Positions 34,560-45,595 of a DNA stretch of 64,000 nucleotides are shown here, one piece after another (position 1 is the first letter of the stretch; the number at the start of each line of letters is the position of its first letter). This stretch comes from Synaphobranchus kaupii (lineage: Eukaryota > Chordata > Actinopteri > Anguilliformes > Synaphobranchidae). The position numbers and the translations under genes were made by a program. The notes beneath the pieces were generated by a model. It saw only the letters and a program-made list of their open reading frames with translations. It was not told the origin of the DNA and ran no database searches. Where the stretch lies: the NCBI GenBank assembly GCA_029718625.1, contig CM056387.1, forward strand, positions 32,930,105 to 32,994,104, in the 5' to 3' direction.

Positions 34560-34990
34560 AAAATGTGCCTGGATGGGACCCAGCAGTGTTCCTCAGGACC
34601 ATAGTCTTCCCAGTCAACGAGTTACTGCCTCCCTCTGCCCACACGTCTCTTGGCCAGGATACGTCGTACACTGGACCCCCCTCAATAAGCCGCGGAGGAG
34701 GCGGTAGCTTTTCGGTAGTGGCCATGCTCTAATCAGCACCGGCTTGAGGCTAGAGGCGTACCGTTACCGGGTTTATCCTACGGATAATCTTGAATGGGCC
34801 CACGAAGCACGGGGCGATCTTGCGAGATTCCACTCGTAGTGGAAGATCCAGTGTAGACAGCCAAACCCGCTGCCCTCCATGGTAGGACTGAGCCGAGCGG
34901 CGACACCTATCAGGTAGTTCTTTGTGCCTCGCCGATGCACGCAAGAGAGAAGCACGCACTCTATTCCATACGGCCCGACACCTACGGACA
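34560..34990 (-). pseudogene. Integrase C-terminal domain and chromodomain (broken)
   Basis: The GPFKI-type motif (VGPFKIIRRINPVTVRL) with upstream RVWLSTLDLPLR marks the integrase C-terminal region at about 34,750-34,890. Further down, PPPPRLIEGGPVYDV leads to a chromodomain recognisable in a second frame by LVDWEDYGPEEHCWVPS. The first conserved aromatic position of the chromodomain is replaced by a stop codon, and a frameshift separates the two parts. Confidence 0.8.
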
Positions 34991-35006
34991 AAGGAACCCG
35001 CGGACA

Positions 35007-35095
35007 GTACATTACATTACATTACATTACATTCATTTAGCAGACGCTTTTATCCAAAGCGACGTACAGTAAGTGCATACAGAGACATCATCAAG
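35007..35095 (-). mobile_element. SINE tail fragment
   Basis: (CATTA)n, then TTTAGCAGACGCTTTTATCC and AAAGCGACGTACAG, is the reverse complement of the tail of the SINE at 2354-2575. It interrupts the Gypsy integrase region. Confidence 0.75.
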
Positions 35096-35099
35096 ATCA

Positions 35100-35642
35100 C
35101 TACAGAACAGACAAAGCACATCCTTCCCATAATGTAGCAGCTATCCCTAGCAGTACCTCTATGATCCTTTCTAATTCGAGGAACAGAGGGGGTAGGTACC
35201 CGACCTGAGCCTCGAAGGGTGAGAGTCCCGTAGACACATTACGCAGGGTGTTATGCGCGTACTCTGCCCAAGCGAGATGGCAACTCCATGAGGTCGGATT
35301 AGCCGTGGCCAGACAACAGAGAGTGCTCTCTAGAGTCTGATTCGTGCGTTCAGTCTGACCGTTGGTCTCTGGGTGAAACCCAGATGAAAGACTAACCAAT
35401 GCCCCCAGCTGCGAACAAAACAAACGCCAGAATCGTGCTGTGAATTGGGGTCCGCGATCAGAAACCACATCATGTGGCAGGCCATGCACACGGAACACAT
35501 AGTCGACCACCAACTGAGCTGTTTCTGGAGCTGATGGTAACTTGGGCAGAGCAATAAAATGTGCCACCTTGGAAAATCGGTCAACCACGACCATAATCAC
35601 AGTATTGCCATCAGAAACAGGCAAACCTGTGACAAAATTCAA
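35100..35642 (-). pseudogene. Gypsy integrase core (DDE), truncated by SINE
   Basis: The 180-codon frame contains [12 protein letters not shown] (first catalytic Asp), VSDRGPQF (second Asp) and [14 protein letters not shown] (Glu), in the spacing of a retroviral-type integrase core. [17 protein letters not shown] follows. All three acidic residues are present. The frame is cut off upstream by a frameshift near 35,640 and downstream by the SINE fragment. Confidence 0.88.
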
Positions 35643-35649
35643 GGCGACG

Positions 35650-36100
35650 TGGCTCCATGGGATAATGGGCGAAGAAGCCCCGAGGGTGGGCGTTGAGAAT
35701 TCTTATTGCGGGTGCAGACCCTATATGCCGAAATGAACCCCCCAACATCTCTCTCCATGCCTGGCCACCAGAACCCCCTGGACAGAAAGTCCATCGTCCG
35801 ATGAACCCCAGGATGGCCCATAATGTGGAATGAATGTGCTCACATTCAAATCCAAGCAGTGGGGATAATGGGCTCCATACCGTAAATGGATGTTCGGCAC
35901 TCTCGAGCCAGTGGCGCCACTCCTCCAGTGGCAATTTAACCACCAGGAGCTCCCGGTCCCCCACATCATAATTTTTCTCGGCCGGTGACAGGGCCCGAGA
36001 GAAGTAGGCGCACTGGTGAACCTTCTGATCCAGGAGAGAAAATTCTGGGACAAAATGGCCCCTACTCCTAATTCAGATGCATCAACCTCAACCACAAAGA
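35650..36100 (-). pseudogene. Gypsy RNase H and zinc-binding linker (frameshifted)
   Basis: [16 protein letters not shown] (RNase H start) appears at about 36,050-36,095. VGDRELL-like and [11 protein letters not shown] appear in another frame near 35,900-35,964. At least two frameshifts are needed to read the domain, so it is non-functional. Confidence 0.8.
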
Positions 36101-36179
36101 GGAGGGAGGGGTTGGGAGTGATGAGGATGGGGCTCAGAGCAAAATCTCCTCTTCAACTCTGTAAAAGCTGCCTCAGCCT

Positions 36180-36500
36180 GCGAATGAATCGCCTATAAAA
36201 ATTAGCGAATTCCAGGAATTGCTGCACCTGTTTAACTGAGTCCAGTTTGGGCCAATCTCTGACTGCTGAGACCTTCACGGGGTCCATAAGGAGTTTTCCT
36301 TTCGACACAATAAAGCCCAGAAAGGAAACCGTGTCAGAGTGGAAGACACACTTCTCAGCCTTGATGTAGAGTTGATCCTTGAGAAGTGCCCTTAAAACCT
36401 GTCTGACGTGCCCGATGTGCTCAGCGAGATTGGAGGAGAAAATTTAAATATCGTCTCAATAAAGAAAGACGTATTTTTCCAACATCTCCCTGAGCACATC
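36180..36500 (-). pseudogene. Gypsy reverse transcriptase palm/thumb (stops in active site)
   Basis: The region of the catalytic box (about 36,440-36,480) reads with stop codons just before and just after the two Asp residues. Further on, SVKQVQQFLEFANFYRRFIR identifies the RT thumb and connection. The active-site stops make the copy clearly dead. Confidence 0.82.
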
Positions 36501-36844
36501 ATTGACTAGCGCCTGAAAAACAGAGGGGGCAGCCATAGGGCAGATGAGGTGGCAAGGTAGTGGCTCGCTGTTTACTGAAAACTTCAGCAAGATCCCCATA
36601 ATCCATCGGCACATTAGCCGGCAGGGGAAAATCAAGTGACCCCATAACCCCTAAGTTATCAGTACTGGAGGGCGAATGGGCTGTGGGCTCCCACATGATC
36701 TCAGAGTCTGAAAGCGCGTCCAGGGAGGCATCGTTCCATGGGATATTTCCGTCTGCCAGAGAATCCCAGGCTAAACTCTCCTCTCCACACTCAGAGGGAG
36801 GCGGAGACCTAACCTGGTCGGCGAGGGAATTCTCCTCCCCATCC

Positions 36845-37210
36845 TCACTGAAGGCACTGAAATCTGAACGGTACCAACACTCCCGGAGCGGGCGTTAACG
36901 TCAGCTGACAGTGAGATGAACACTGGGGCCCCCACTGGAGGATGATGTTCTCGTCACTACCCCAATTTATGTGTGGGGCGCGCAGAACCAGCCAGGAGTG
37001 TCCCAGGACAAGGGGATAGGCCGGGGAGTTGACTAAAAAAAACCGAAGGTGCTCTGAATGGCCCTCGAATGGGGCGCGCATCTCGATAAGCCCCGTAGTC
37101 TCGTTAAACATCCCGGTATGTTTTTTAGCCCATTAGTCATCAACAAAACATTCAACTGCTCCGGAATCAACAAAGGCGTTGACCTCGACTGAACGCTGAT
37201 TCCAGCGCAG
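36845..37210 (-). pseudogene. Gypsy aspartic protease region
   Basis: The AFVDSGA motif (catalytic Asp) lies at about 37,170-37,185, followed by ECFVDD. HSEHLRFFLVNSPAYPLVLG continues at 36,995-37,060 and ends the protease-like fold. A stop separates the two halves. Confidence 0.75.
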
Positions 37211-37284
37211 TTGAACAGATAGAAGGGTACGGAGGGCGGTGCTGATATGCCTCGCTAAGGTCCCCCCGATATCCATCAGCTTGG

Positions 37285-37345
37285 GGCATTGAGCTTTAAA
37301 GTGCCCCCTACGCCGACAATAACGACATCACTCCCCGCGTGGTCT
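37285..37345 (-). pseudogene. Gag CCHC zinc knuckle
   Basis: CRYCRRRGHFKAQC fits CX2CX4HX4C, the nucleocapsid zinc knuckle. The upstream gag sequence (to about 37,560) is degraded. Confidence 0.78.
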
Positions 37346-37615
37346 CGGAAGATGAGTGTCGCACAGATCATAGCTGTCCACCTGCATAAGTTCCTTCTTT
37401 AAAGGGGAATCGCAGACGAAGGGAGCGGCTGCGGACGTAGGTAGAGACTGAACCGGGTACCGAGCCAATCGGTCCTTTCTACCCTCTTTTCTCTCTCTCG
37501 CTCCCTAACTCGATTGTCAGCACGGATAGCTGTGGTCACCAGGGCATCTAACGTAGCAGGCGGTTACAACGCATGGTGGTCTCAGAGAGACAGAAAGGAA
37601 AACCAGAACGAGGAA

Positions 37616-38039
37616 CAGAAAGTGCAGAAGAGAAAACAAAATACAAATAAGGAACTCTAATGAAACTAAAAGCAAGTCCTGCGTTACTTTTAAGCAGAGC
37701 TTAAAAGTGACGTGATCACTTTAGTACCTATACCATACCTGCTTCGTGTAGTGGCAACAAAGACACAGAAGCGGCGAAAGAGGAAATCGCTGTGCTTAAA
37801 TAACACGCAGCCACTAGCACAGGTGAAACAAATGAGTACGGGAGAGTGGAAAAACACGGCAATTTTTAACTTTATTAAAAATAAATATATAGTATAAAGC
37901 ATATGAAAACTGCGTATCTGACAGAGACATGGAGAGCTACTCTCTGCGTTGCATGCAGTGTGGATATTTCCTGTATTTTTATGCTAAAACAAAATTTTAC
38001 GTTCTGACGAGGTAAGTAAAGTATCAATTGTTTACTTCT
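37616..38039. other. Intergenic, no gene recognised
   Basis: Sequence after the truncated 5' LTR fragment. No supported gene or repeat boundary. Confidence 0.45.
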
Positions 38040-38665
38040 TGGTACTGAAAGCAGGGCAAAGAGGAGGTGTTTTGGTGAGGTCGAGGGCGCTCGCTCCATA
38101 CCTCCCCATTGAACTCCGTCTGGCCTGCTATTACACAGTCTCGGTCCTGCGCGATTCATGTCGCTTCATCTCCCGGTGTTCACTCGAGATCAGGTGCCTA
38201 CGACCTGTTCTCCCAGACTCGCGGACAGCTCGCCCCCGCGGCTTCCCCGCAAGGCCATGCTTTAAATCTGGTGGAGTGGTTTATCGGAACCTCTGTCTGC
38301 TGGTAGCCTAAGGGCGGCCATGATGGCTATGGAATCGGCCCCAACTAAAATGGCGTTAATCAACATGCGATCACTATCCAACAAGACGTTTGTCCTAAAT
38401 GATTTCTACACCTATTGGACTTCATGTTTGTATCTGAGACGTGGCTTCATCCCTTCTACGGAGCTTTGCCCACCGTATTGTGACCTTTTTAGCACCCCCA
38501 GGATGTCTGGACGCGGTGGGGGTTTAGCTGCTGTTTTTAGGAAACATTATAACGCTGAACAATATTCATACAGTCAAGGAGTGAAAGGATGTGTCTTGGT
38601 GAACTGACTTAGCCCCACTGAACACAATACGCTCTATGCTCAGCCCCCTTCCTGCTCTCTCCTCA
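38040..38665 (+). pseudogene. LINE endonuclease N-terminal fragment
   Basis: ALINMRSLSNKTFVLNDF is the start of an apurinic endonuclease domain of a CR1/L2-type LINE. A neighbouring frame gives LLDFMFVSETWLHP with the catalytic Glu, and then the first frame resumes with SGRGGGLAAVFR. The fragment thus has two compensating frameshifts and stops at 38,607, and the rest of the element is missing. The upstream 250 bp is probably its 5' leader. Confidence 0.75.
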
Positions 38666-38688
38666 CTACTAAACTTTCAAACAAAAAA

Positions 38689-38895
38689 ATGGCGAGCGAT
38701 AAGAGTGACAGCAGTACTGCAGGGAGTTTTGAGGTGGAGGAGTTTGAAAGGATTCCTTCGTGGTGGAAGACTCTCCTCGCGAAGATGTTGCACGGGAAAT
38801 ACAGCTGTATTCATTCGAGCCACTGGCAGCAGCAGCCGCCTCCCCGGCTGTATTGGTTGAGCAACGTCTTCACGAGGAGAGGACCAGGGATGTAA
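38689..38895 (+). CDS. Unrecognised 68-codon frame, possible first exon
   Basis: The ATG is preceded by A-rich sequence in good initiation context (AAAAAAATGGCG). The N-terminus is acidic and Ser-rich (MASDKSDSSTAG), followed by FERIPSWWKTLLAKML. A GT at TATTG|GTTGAG near 38,857 could be a donor, but this is weak. No family is recognised. It may be a gene start, a transposon fragment or chance. Confidence 0.25.
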   Translation: MASDKSDSSTAGSFEVEEFERIPSWWKTLLAKMLHGKYSCIHSSHWQQQPPPRLYWLSNVFTRRGPGM

Positions 38896-39041
38896 CCGAA
38901 TAGTAGAGCTAATGTTACCTAGCTGCGTTAGCTTGTTTGTCTGCCTAAAGTAATGTTACTGTTAAATGCATTCAAATACACAGCAAAGCCAGTCACACAG
39001 TAACGTTAGTATATTGAACATGGCTGGTTGTAGCGCCCTCA
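38896..39041. other. Short intergenic spacer
   Basis: Rich in GTTAGC and AACGTTA words; nothing else seen. Confidence 0.4.
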
Positions 39042-39043
39042 TA

Positions 39044-39597
39044 CAGTACTGTGCAAAAGTCTTAGGCACATGTAAAGAAAATCGGTAAGGTGAAAATCCT
39101 TTAAAAAATAATTTAATTAAAAGTTTCTAAATATCAAACAATTGACTATAAAGAACAGTAAACAATAAAAACTGGAATCAAATCAATATTTGGTGTGACC
39201 ACCCTTTCCCTTTAAAACAGCATCAACTCTTTTAGGTATACTGTTGTTCAGTTTTATAAGAACATCAGCTGGCAGATTGTTCCAAGCATTTTGGAGAACT
39301 TGCCACTGTTCTTCTGCAGACTTTGGCTGTCTCGCTTGCTTCTGTCTGTCCAGGTAATCCCAGACAGCCTCGGTGATGTTGAGAACAGGCCTCTGTGGAG
39401 ACCATACCATCTGTTGCAGAACTCCTTGTTCTTCTTTTCTCTGATGAAAGTTCAATTAAGTTTTTGGAAAATCAATGTTTGGAAATCTACAATTTGCTCT
39501 TTTCTATTGACACACTAATGCAGAAGACAAAAAATAAGCATCTAAGAAAAAATCTACGTAAAAAATCTAGGGTGCCTAAGACATTTGCACAGTACTG
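39044..39597 (-). mobile_element. Tc1-like deletion derivative, 554 bp
   Basis: It starts CAGTACTGTGCAAAAGTC and ends ...ATTTGCACAGTACTG, with TA on both sides. A minus-strand frame (39,183-39,455) keeps the transposase C-terminus: WSPQRPVLNITEAVWDYLD corresponds to the segment holding the third catalytic residue (Glu) of DD34E, followed by ending motifs such as PKRVDAVLKGKGGHTKY. The N-terminal DNA-binding part and the first two Asp residues are deleted, so it is non-autonomous. Confidence 0.85.
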
Positions 39598-39599
39598 TA

Positions 39600-41355
39600 G
39601 CTCCACTTGGTTCGGAGAGAATTGTTATCATTTATTAGCTAACATTATTCATAAATGATAGCTAAGATAACTAGCTAGCTAGCTAAGTTACCAGTTCTCT
39701 GGACCAAACGGGGCTAAACTCACACACAATAGACTGCCTTGCATTCCCTAACTTATCGATAAATTCCGTCTCTCAGCAGATTATAAAAGCTAACAGAGCC
39801 GGTGGCGTTGTACTGAGGAACGATACATCTCTGACTCCTTGGCATAATGCAGGCAAGTTAGCTAAAGATACCAAAGTAAGACGTTGTAGATTGTGTCAAA
39901 GCGACCGCAGTCTGAACAGTCAGATCGGAATGAATGTGACTTTTTACGTCATTTTTGATGTAGCTAGCAGGGCATTAGAACGTAGCGCATGGGCTAGTTA
40001 ACTCACTATTGTACAGGGTAGGTTATCAACAGATTCACATTATATTATCATGTGTTGTCATTTTAGATAAGTGGTAAATGTGCAAAATTGGGCACAAATG
40101 ATACACCATAATAAGTCGGAAGTAGGCTACGTTTTTATATCATTCGCGGACAGCTGCGTTAACCGTTTTGTGATTTAAAATAATGTTAGAACTGTCCATA
40201 TTATTGTCTTGGTTTGTTGCACGGTATTCATTATTCATGGTTTTCTCATGTAGCTGTTTACCGAACGTTAATGTTTGTCGGTCCAATAATGTGTCAATAG
40301 TTTAATCTAAGGGTGCGCGGTGATGTTAGGCTATAGCCTAGGTAACGTTACACATGAAGTTGAACAGATGTGTTGTGTGATGGCTGTTTTATGTTGTGTA
40401 TTTTAACACGGCTGGAACACTGTATTGACCAATCTGCATCCCGGAACTATCCGTTTTAGAAATGTTATATCGACTGGTTTCACTAGCCAAACGGCCGAGC
40501 GCTCCATTTTCTTAACTCGCCCGTCCTCAGAATCACTCGCCCAGGCGAGTGGGCGAGGTTAATTTCATGCCTTGCTTGAGTTTCACTGAAACTGAAACCC
40601 ATGTCACAGTCCCCCCATTCCTGGCTCCTATCTCGCATTCACGAGTCACTCTGCACAGAAGTAGCAGCCATGGCAGCACAAAAAGCTAGTAGAAACCTTG
40701 GCTTTTTTCCCGTCTCCTCCCCCTTATCATTAGCTCCACTGCACATCAACTTTAAAATTAATGCAGAAGCTGTGACTTTGATGACTTCCTTTTTGTTGTT
40801 GTTTATTTCTGCAGGCTGTGTAACAGGCGCTATGTATTTTGTATTTGTTAATTTGCACGGGTCATTTGAGTAGAGCAATCGGTTCACACTGGAATCAGAT
40901 ATGGGCCAAAAAAAATTGGATCTGAGCAATAAATCGGAATTGAGCACTAAGGCCTGCAGTGTGAACGTAGCCTTAGTAGCTCGATATAAGTCGTAATATT
41001 AACATTAGCAGTAATACAAAGCAATTTGCATTTTACCTTGAACTAGCTAGTTAGCAGTACAAGAGTCTCAGTCTCAAAGAGGGGGGAAAAAAAACGTTGG
41101 TCTCTGCTTTTATACCACGTGCCCAGCCGAGACCACCCCTAGGACCACCTCAACTCCACCCATTTTTATGTTAAGGATCTTGTGACGTCACGAATCCCCG
41201 GAAACCAGCGTATTGGTAAGCCTACACAAAAACTCAGATAAAACTATTTTGACTAAACATGAGATTTTCGGACATAAACAGTTGTGTATGATCATAATCT
41301 AACCAAAAATATCGGTTTTCAACGGGAAAAGTCGGTTTTTGACTGCAGTATCACT
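39600..41355. other. Intergenic, no gene recognised
   Basis: No supported gene. 40,875-40,980 (TTCACACTGGAATC ... GCAGTGTGAACGTAGCC) looks like one end of a decayed hAT-type element. GC content rises at 40,480-40,560. Confidence 0.45.
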
Positions 41356-43645
41356 TTAAGATTATGAATTCATAAAAACCTGTTTGAAAACACCAACAAA
41401 CTGTATAAGACATGCACTCTCACATGATTGTTGCCCAGTGATAGATGCGTCCTACCCTTCTCCCTCATCCTGTTTAAGTTGATTTATAGAAATCACACAA
41501 TCAAATCCATATATACCTGGAAATCATAATCACTCAGGACTAGTTTAAATAGCCATTTTTAAGCGGTGCAGTCGCTTCTATACATGACATGTGTGTCCGT
41601 CCGTCCGTAGCATGAGATTTAAACCAATCAGGAGTCGCCTATGCGTCACATGCCCAGCAATACAATAGTAGCTTGAGAAAAGAATGCCCAGCTTCAGACA
41701 GCTCTATCTCAAAAGATATACATGTCACAGCTTAGATATTCCAGGAATCCTGGGAACCAGATGCACATCTGTATATAATATGTCTTGTGTAGCTTAAAAA
41801 CTATAGTCGTGGTCACAAGTTAGAAAATGGGTTTGAAATTGAAATTACCAGCTGCCGCTAGAGTGGAGTTTTGAACATTCCACCATTTGTGTGAATGGGG
41901 AACATGGTTTTCAAACAACACTGAATATTTTACAATCTAAAATTGTCACAGCTTAGATATTTACACTGTAGGAATCCTGGGAACCACATTAACATTTTGA
42001 TACATATTATGTCTGTGTACCTTAAAAACTGTAGTCATCGTCACAAGTTAGAAAATGGGTTTGAAATTGAAATTACCAACTGCCGCTAGAGAGTGGAGTT
42101 TTGAACATTCCACCTGTTAGCAAGGTGAGTCGCCGTAGCAACCCCCCCGAAGCAAAATCAATACAAAATCTACCACCAGTGTTCTGCTGGACCCAGTCAG
42201 TTATGGAACGGCCCAACAATCCATGCACCCTCTTGTTGAGTTTGGAATTCCATTGTTATTGTTCAAGTAATAACTAATCTTTCCTGTTTGTTATCAGAGT
42301 TTATCCCATGGTATGGGTGAATACTCGATTCTGATTGGTCAATGACTGGTCGTTATTCTGTATAACCGGTCAGTCATCCGGGTCACAAATGTAATCACAG
42401 TTCTAAATTAATGCGCTGCCTCCCTGGCCAGCTAGTACTAGCTACGCAACCTGGGAATGGCAAACGTGACCGGTCAATTCAGAGTCCAAGACGTTCTAGA
42501 AAATAAGTTGAATAAATAAAGTGAATTAATAAAGTAAACGAATGTAGCCTACCTACTTTATTTTCCTCAATGACTAACGTTACTGTAGCCTACGGCAGAC
42601 GGCTACTTCGCCTCGTAGGTAGCCTATGCTGCAAATAGTAGGCTTACTTTGGCTCCGATAAACTTTTGTCATTGTTTTTCAGATAACGCAAATGCAATAC
42701 GTGGCGAGGTAACTATATAGCTAGCCATAGTTACATTATCACGGAGTTAGCAAAGCGCATGGTGTTTATGTGCAATGTGTAGCCTAATCTTTTTTACTGC
42801 GAGCCATAAATCCGTCTCTAAGGTAGAAGTTAACGTTGCCATAGCAACGGCAGACATCTGATTTATAAAAATCGGTAAACAACATTAATCTACAGATTTA
42901 AAAAAGTTTTTATTCGGCAGATATCTTAGTTACAACTACTTCAATCTAGCAAAACATTTTTGTGGTTAGAAGTGCACTATTTATTCAGTTGGAAATACGA
43001 ATTTATCATAGTAGGAATTTGCATGTAAATTGACGTCGGCAACACGCTGACTGCTTGTGAATGCAAGCTAGGCTACTTCACAAAGCATGTTAATCTGTAG
43101 CCTATAGGCTATATGTAGAAAACTTTTTATCCGGCGAAAATTATTCGATAAGTTACATCTAACAAACTCCGTAGTATTTTTTAGATGGTCCCATAGGGCA
43201 TCATGATGCGAATCTGCTAACGTTACACACTGCGTGACCAAACCATTTTTAAAAAGCAAGACAGAGAGAGGGAGGTAATGTTGAATCTGATTGAGTTATG
43301 GTTTCATACAATTTTATTAAATAATGTCGTGACAAAAATAACCAAAATTGGTGCCAATTGTATGTTATAACCGAGAAGGAACTATTTTCCCCCCGATAGA
43401 ATCAATTATTTTCAGAACTAACGACGAGAGGGTTTGCATAGCAACGCACTTAAATAGAACTAGTAACGAGAAATAGAATTAGCAACGAGATGTTTTCTGT
43501 TCAATTAGAACTACCAACCAGCTGTTTTGCATGACAACGCAAAAACAACAAGCCCAAAGAGCTGCGGAAGTATATTTAAATTTCAGCTGATTAAATCGAT
43601 AAAAATCGATAAATATGAAAGTAACTATATAATCATTGTTGGTAA

Positions 43646-43790
43646 CCATGGTATGAGCGCAATAATCAACTCCGAGGTGTGCGTTACACGGTTTTAACCG
43701 CACTCCGCTGAGGCAACCACCCTCCGCTTCGCGTCGGGTGGTTCTTCGCCTCAACGTCGTGCGGTTAAAACCGTTTATACCATGGCTTGG
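43646..43790. repeat. Long GC-rich hairpin 1
   Basis: Outer arms: ACCATGGTAT and ATACCATGG. Inner arms: CACGGTTTTAACCGCAC with GTGCGGTTAAAACCG, then GAGGCAACCACCC with GGGTGGTTCTTCGCCTC. The loop is CTCCGCTTCGCGTC. Confidence 0.85.
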
Positions 43791-44774
43791 CTAAATACTC
43801 GATTCTGATTGGCTGGAGGGTGGGCATTTATTTCGTTAAACCGCCCGGCAACGAAGTAGCGCCGGCAACATTTTAATCACCGTTCTAAATTAATACGCCG
43901 TCTACGTTATCTGCTGCCAGCGCCATTAGAGTCGACACTTTCAGGAATGGTATCCATAGCAACACCAACAGCTGATTAATAAAGCCGGCAAATAACGCTA
44001 AATCCGCCGATTTGAAAAGTTTGTCTTCGCCAAATATCTTAGTTACAACAACTTTAATCTAGCAAAGAAGTTTTGTGGTTCGAGGTGCAGTATTTATTCA
44101 GTTTGGAAATATGAACGTAACATAGTATGTAATGTAACGCTGACGTGAGCAATGCTGGTTGTGAATGCGAACAAGTTACTTCACAAAGCACGTTAATCTG
44201 TATATTAAAAAAAACATTTTATCCAGCGAAATGTCTTAGATATGACAAGTTACATCTAACAGTAACAAACTCGATCTACAGTAGGCTATTTTTTTCAGAT
44301 GTTCCCATCTCATGATGCAGATCGTGAAATGCAATTTCCTTAGCCTGGGCTGTTTAAAATAGGCTGCGTGACCAAAGCATTTTTAAAAAGCAAGACGGAG
44401 AGAGGGAGGTAAATTGAGTTGCGGTTTCATGCAATTTTCTTAAATGATCTAACTAATGACAAAAATAACCAAAATTGGTGCTAATTTTATGGTATAAAGT
44501 TGAGAAGGAACTATTTGCTTCCATATAGAATCACTTATTTTCAGAACTACCAACGAGAGGTTTTTGCATAACTACGGACAAAATAGAACTAGTAACGAGA
44601 AATAGAAGCAGCAACGAGATGTTTTCTGTTCAAATAGAACTAGCAACGAGCAGTTTTGCATGACAACGGCAAACTACATGCCAAAATGGCCTCGGAAGGA
44701 TATTTAAATTTCAGCTGATAAAGTCGATAAAAATCAATAAATATAAATGTGACTATATATAATAATTGTTGGTA

Positions 44775-44966
44775 ACCATGGTATAAGCGCAATAATGACC
44801 TCGGAGCCGGGCATTTAACAGTTGAAATGCCCTTCGCGGAGGGAAATTGCCCTCGGCTGCGCCTCGGGCAATTTACTACCTCCGCGTCGGGCATTTAAAC
44901 TGTTAAATGCCCGGCTCCTCGGTCATTATTGCTTACGTAACGCACACCTCGTCGTTGATTATTGCT
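44775..44966. repeat. Long GC-rich hairpin 2
   Basis: GAGCCGGGCATTTAACAGTT pairs with AACTGTTAAATGCCCGGCTC. Inside, AAATGCCC and GGGCATTT, CGCGGAGG and CCTCCGCG, and AAATTGCCC and GGGCAATTT form further stems. The outer GCAATAATGACC and GGTCATTATTGC also pair. Confidence 0.88.
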
Positions 44967-45167
44967 TACATATTGCGTATGAAAATAAATATCACCAAAC
45001 CAGAGGCCATTGTTTTTGTACATGTAAACAACACACACATTTTCTATTGCATTTTTTTATGATTGCTCATAAACCTGCACCGCTTACTTCACCACCTGGG
45101 TGTGATTTTTCCATTGCTATTTAAATAACAAAGTGAGCCTGTTCCATGGTCCATGAACACCAATTAC

Positions 45168-45553
45168 CTTGGGTGCACAGTACTCTCCGTATTTGAAGCT
45201 GCTGATGGGGGGAGTCTCTGCACCAGTGTCCAGGAGGAAGGCCCTCACGCTCTTGGCCACCAGGTGCAGCACCTCAGTCTCGTAAAAGTAGACCCTGCGC
45301 TGGCTGTCCACGAGAACAATCAGCTGCAGACCATCTTCAGAGGGGACGTTATCAATGGCCCCCATCACCACCATTTCCTCTGGCTCTGGCAGGTACAGTT
45401 TCCCCCACGTCTCCAGCATCTCCTCCCTCCCCCAGTAGACCGTCCCCTCCAGCCCTGTGATTCTCAGCTTGTAGCCATTTGGAGACTTTAGGCTAATACT
45501 TAACCCCCTGTATTTATTGACTTGAACAGGAAGCTTCTTGAATTTGCACCAGG
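45168..45553 (-). CDS. Candidate internal exon of an unrecognised protein (copy A')
   Basis: It has the same length, splice sites and phases as the exon at 24,385-24,770: acceptor TTTTTTTACAG, donor CCCAAG|GTAATT, 128 codons and no stops or indels. By direct comparison there are about 16 base changes, of which about 13 alter amino acids (for example Glu to Lys, Arg to Leu, Ser to Trp twice). That ratio is near neutral expectation and does not show purifying selection. It lies upstream, on the minus strand, of the candidate terminal exon at 29,438-29,566. The protein family is not recognised. Confidence 0.6.
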
Positions 45554-45595
45554 CTGTAAAAAAAGGAGTGATTTTAAGAACAAGGATATATAGTG

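Larger units (their letters stand above)
34501..37560 (-). mobile_element. Decayed chromodomain Ty3/Gypsy retrotransposon
   Basis: Reading down the minus strand, the order gag zinc knuckle, protease, RT, RNase H, integrase, integrase C-terminal domain and chromodomain is preserved. Every domain is broken by frameshifts or stops. This order and the C-terminal chromodomain identify a chromovirus-type Gypsy element. A SINE-tail fragment interrupts the integrase region. The copy is inactive. Confidence 0.88.
42309..44966. repeat. Tandem dimer of a 1.3-kb unit with GC-rich hairpins
   Basis: Unit 1 runs about 42,309-43,650 and unit 2 about 43,779-44,780. Shared landmarks are AATACTCGATTCTGATTGG, ATCTTAGTTACAAC, TACTTCACAAAGCA, GATGTTTTCTGTTCAA and GTTGGTAACCATGGTAT. 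By eye the units are clearly diverged. Each ends with a long hairpin (43,646-43,790 and 44,775-44,966). Confidence 0.78.
41560..45104. mobile_element. Composite insertion, 3.5 kb, in block A'
   Basis: It interrupts sequence continuous in block A (at 24,332). It begins TAAGCGGTGCAG, and CTGCACCGCTTA is found near its right end (45,079-45,090), a 12-bp inverted pair. ATTTTT borders both junctions. The left 680 bp is a reverse copy of the 18,057-18,758 repeat; the middle is a tandem dimer of a 1.3-kb unit. No coding region is found in it. Confidence 0.65.

Noticed and set aside
40875..40980. MITE with TTCACACTG ends
   Set aside because: Only one convincing end is present and the short inverted match may be chance.
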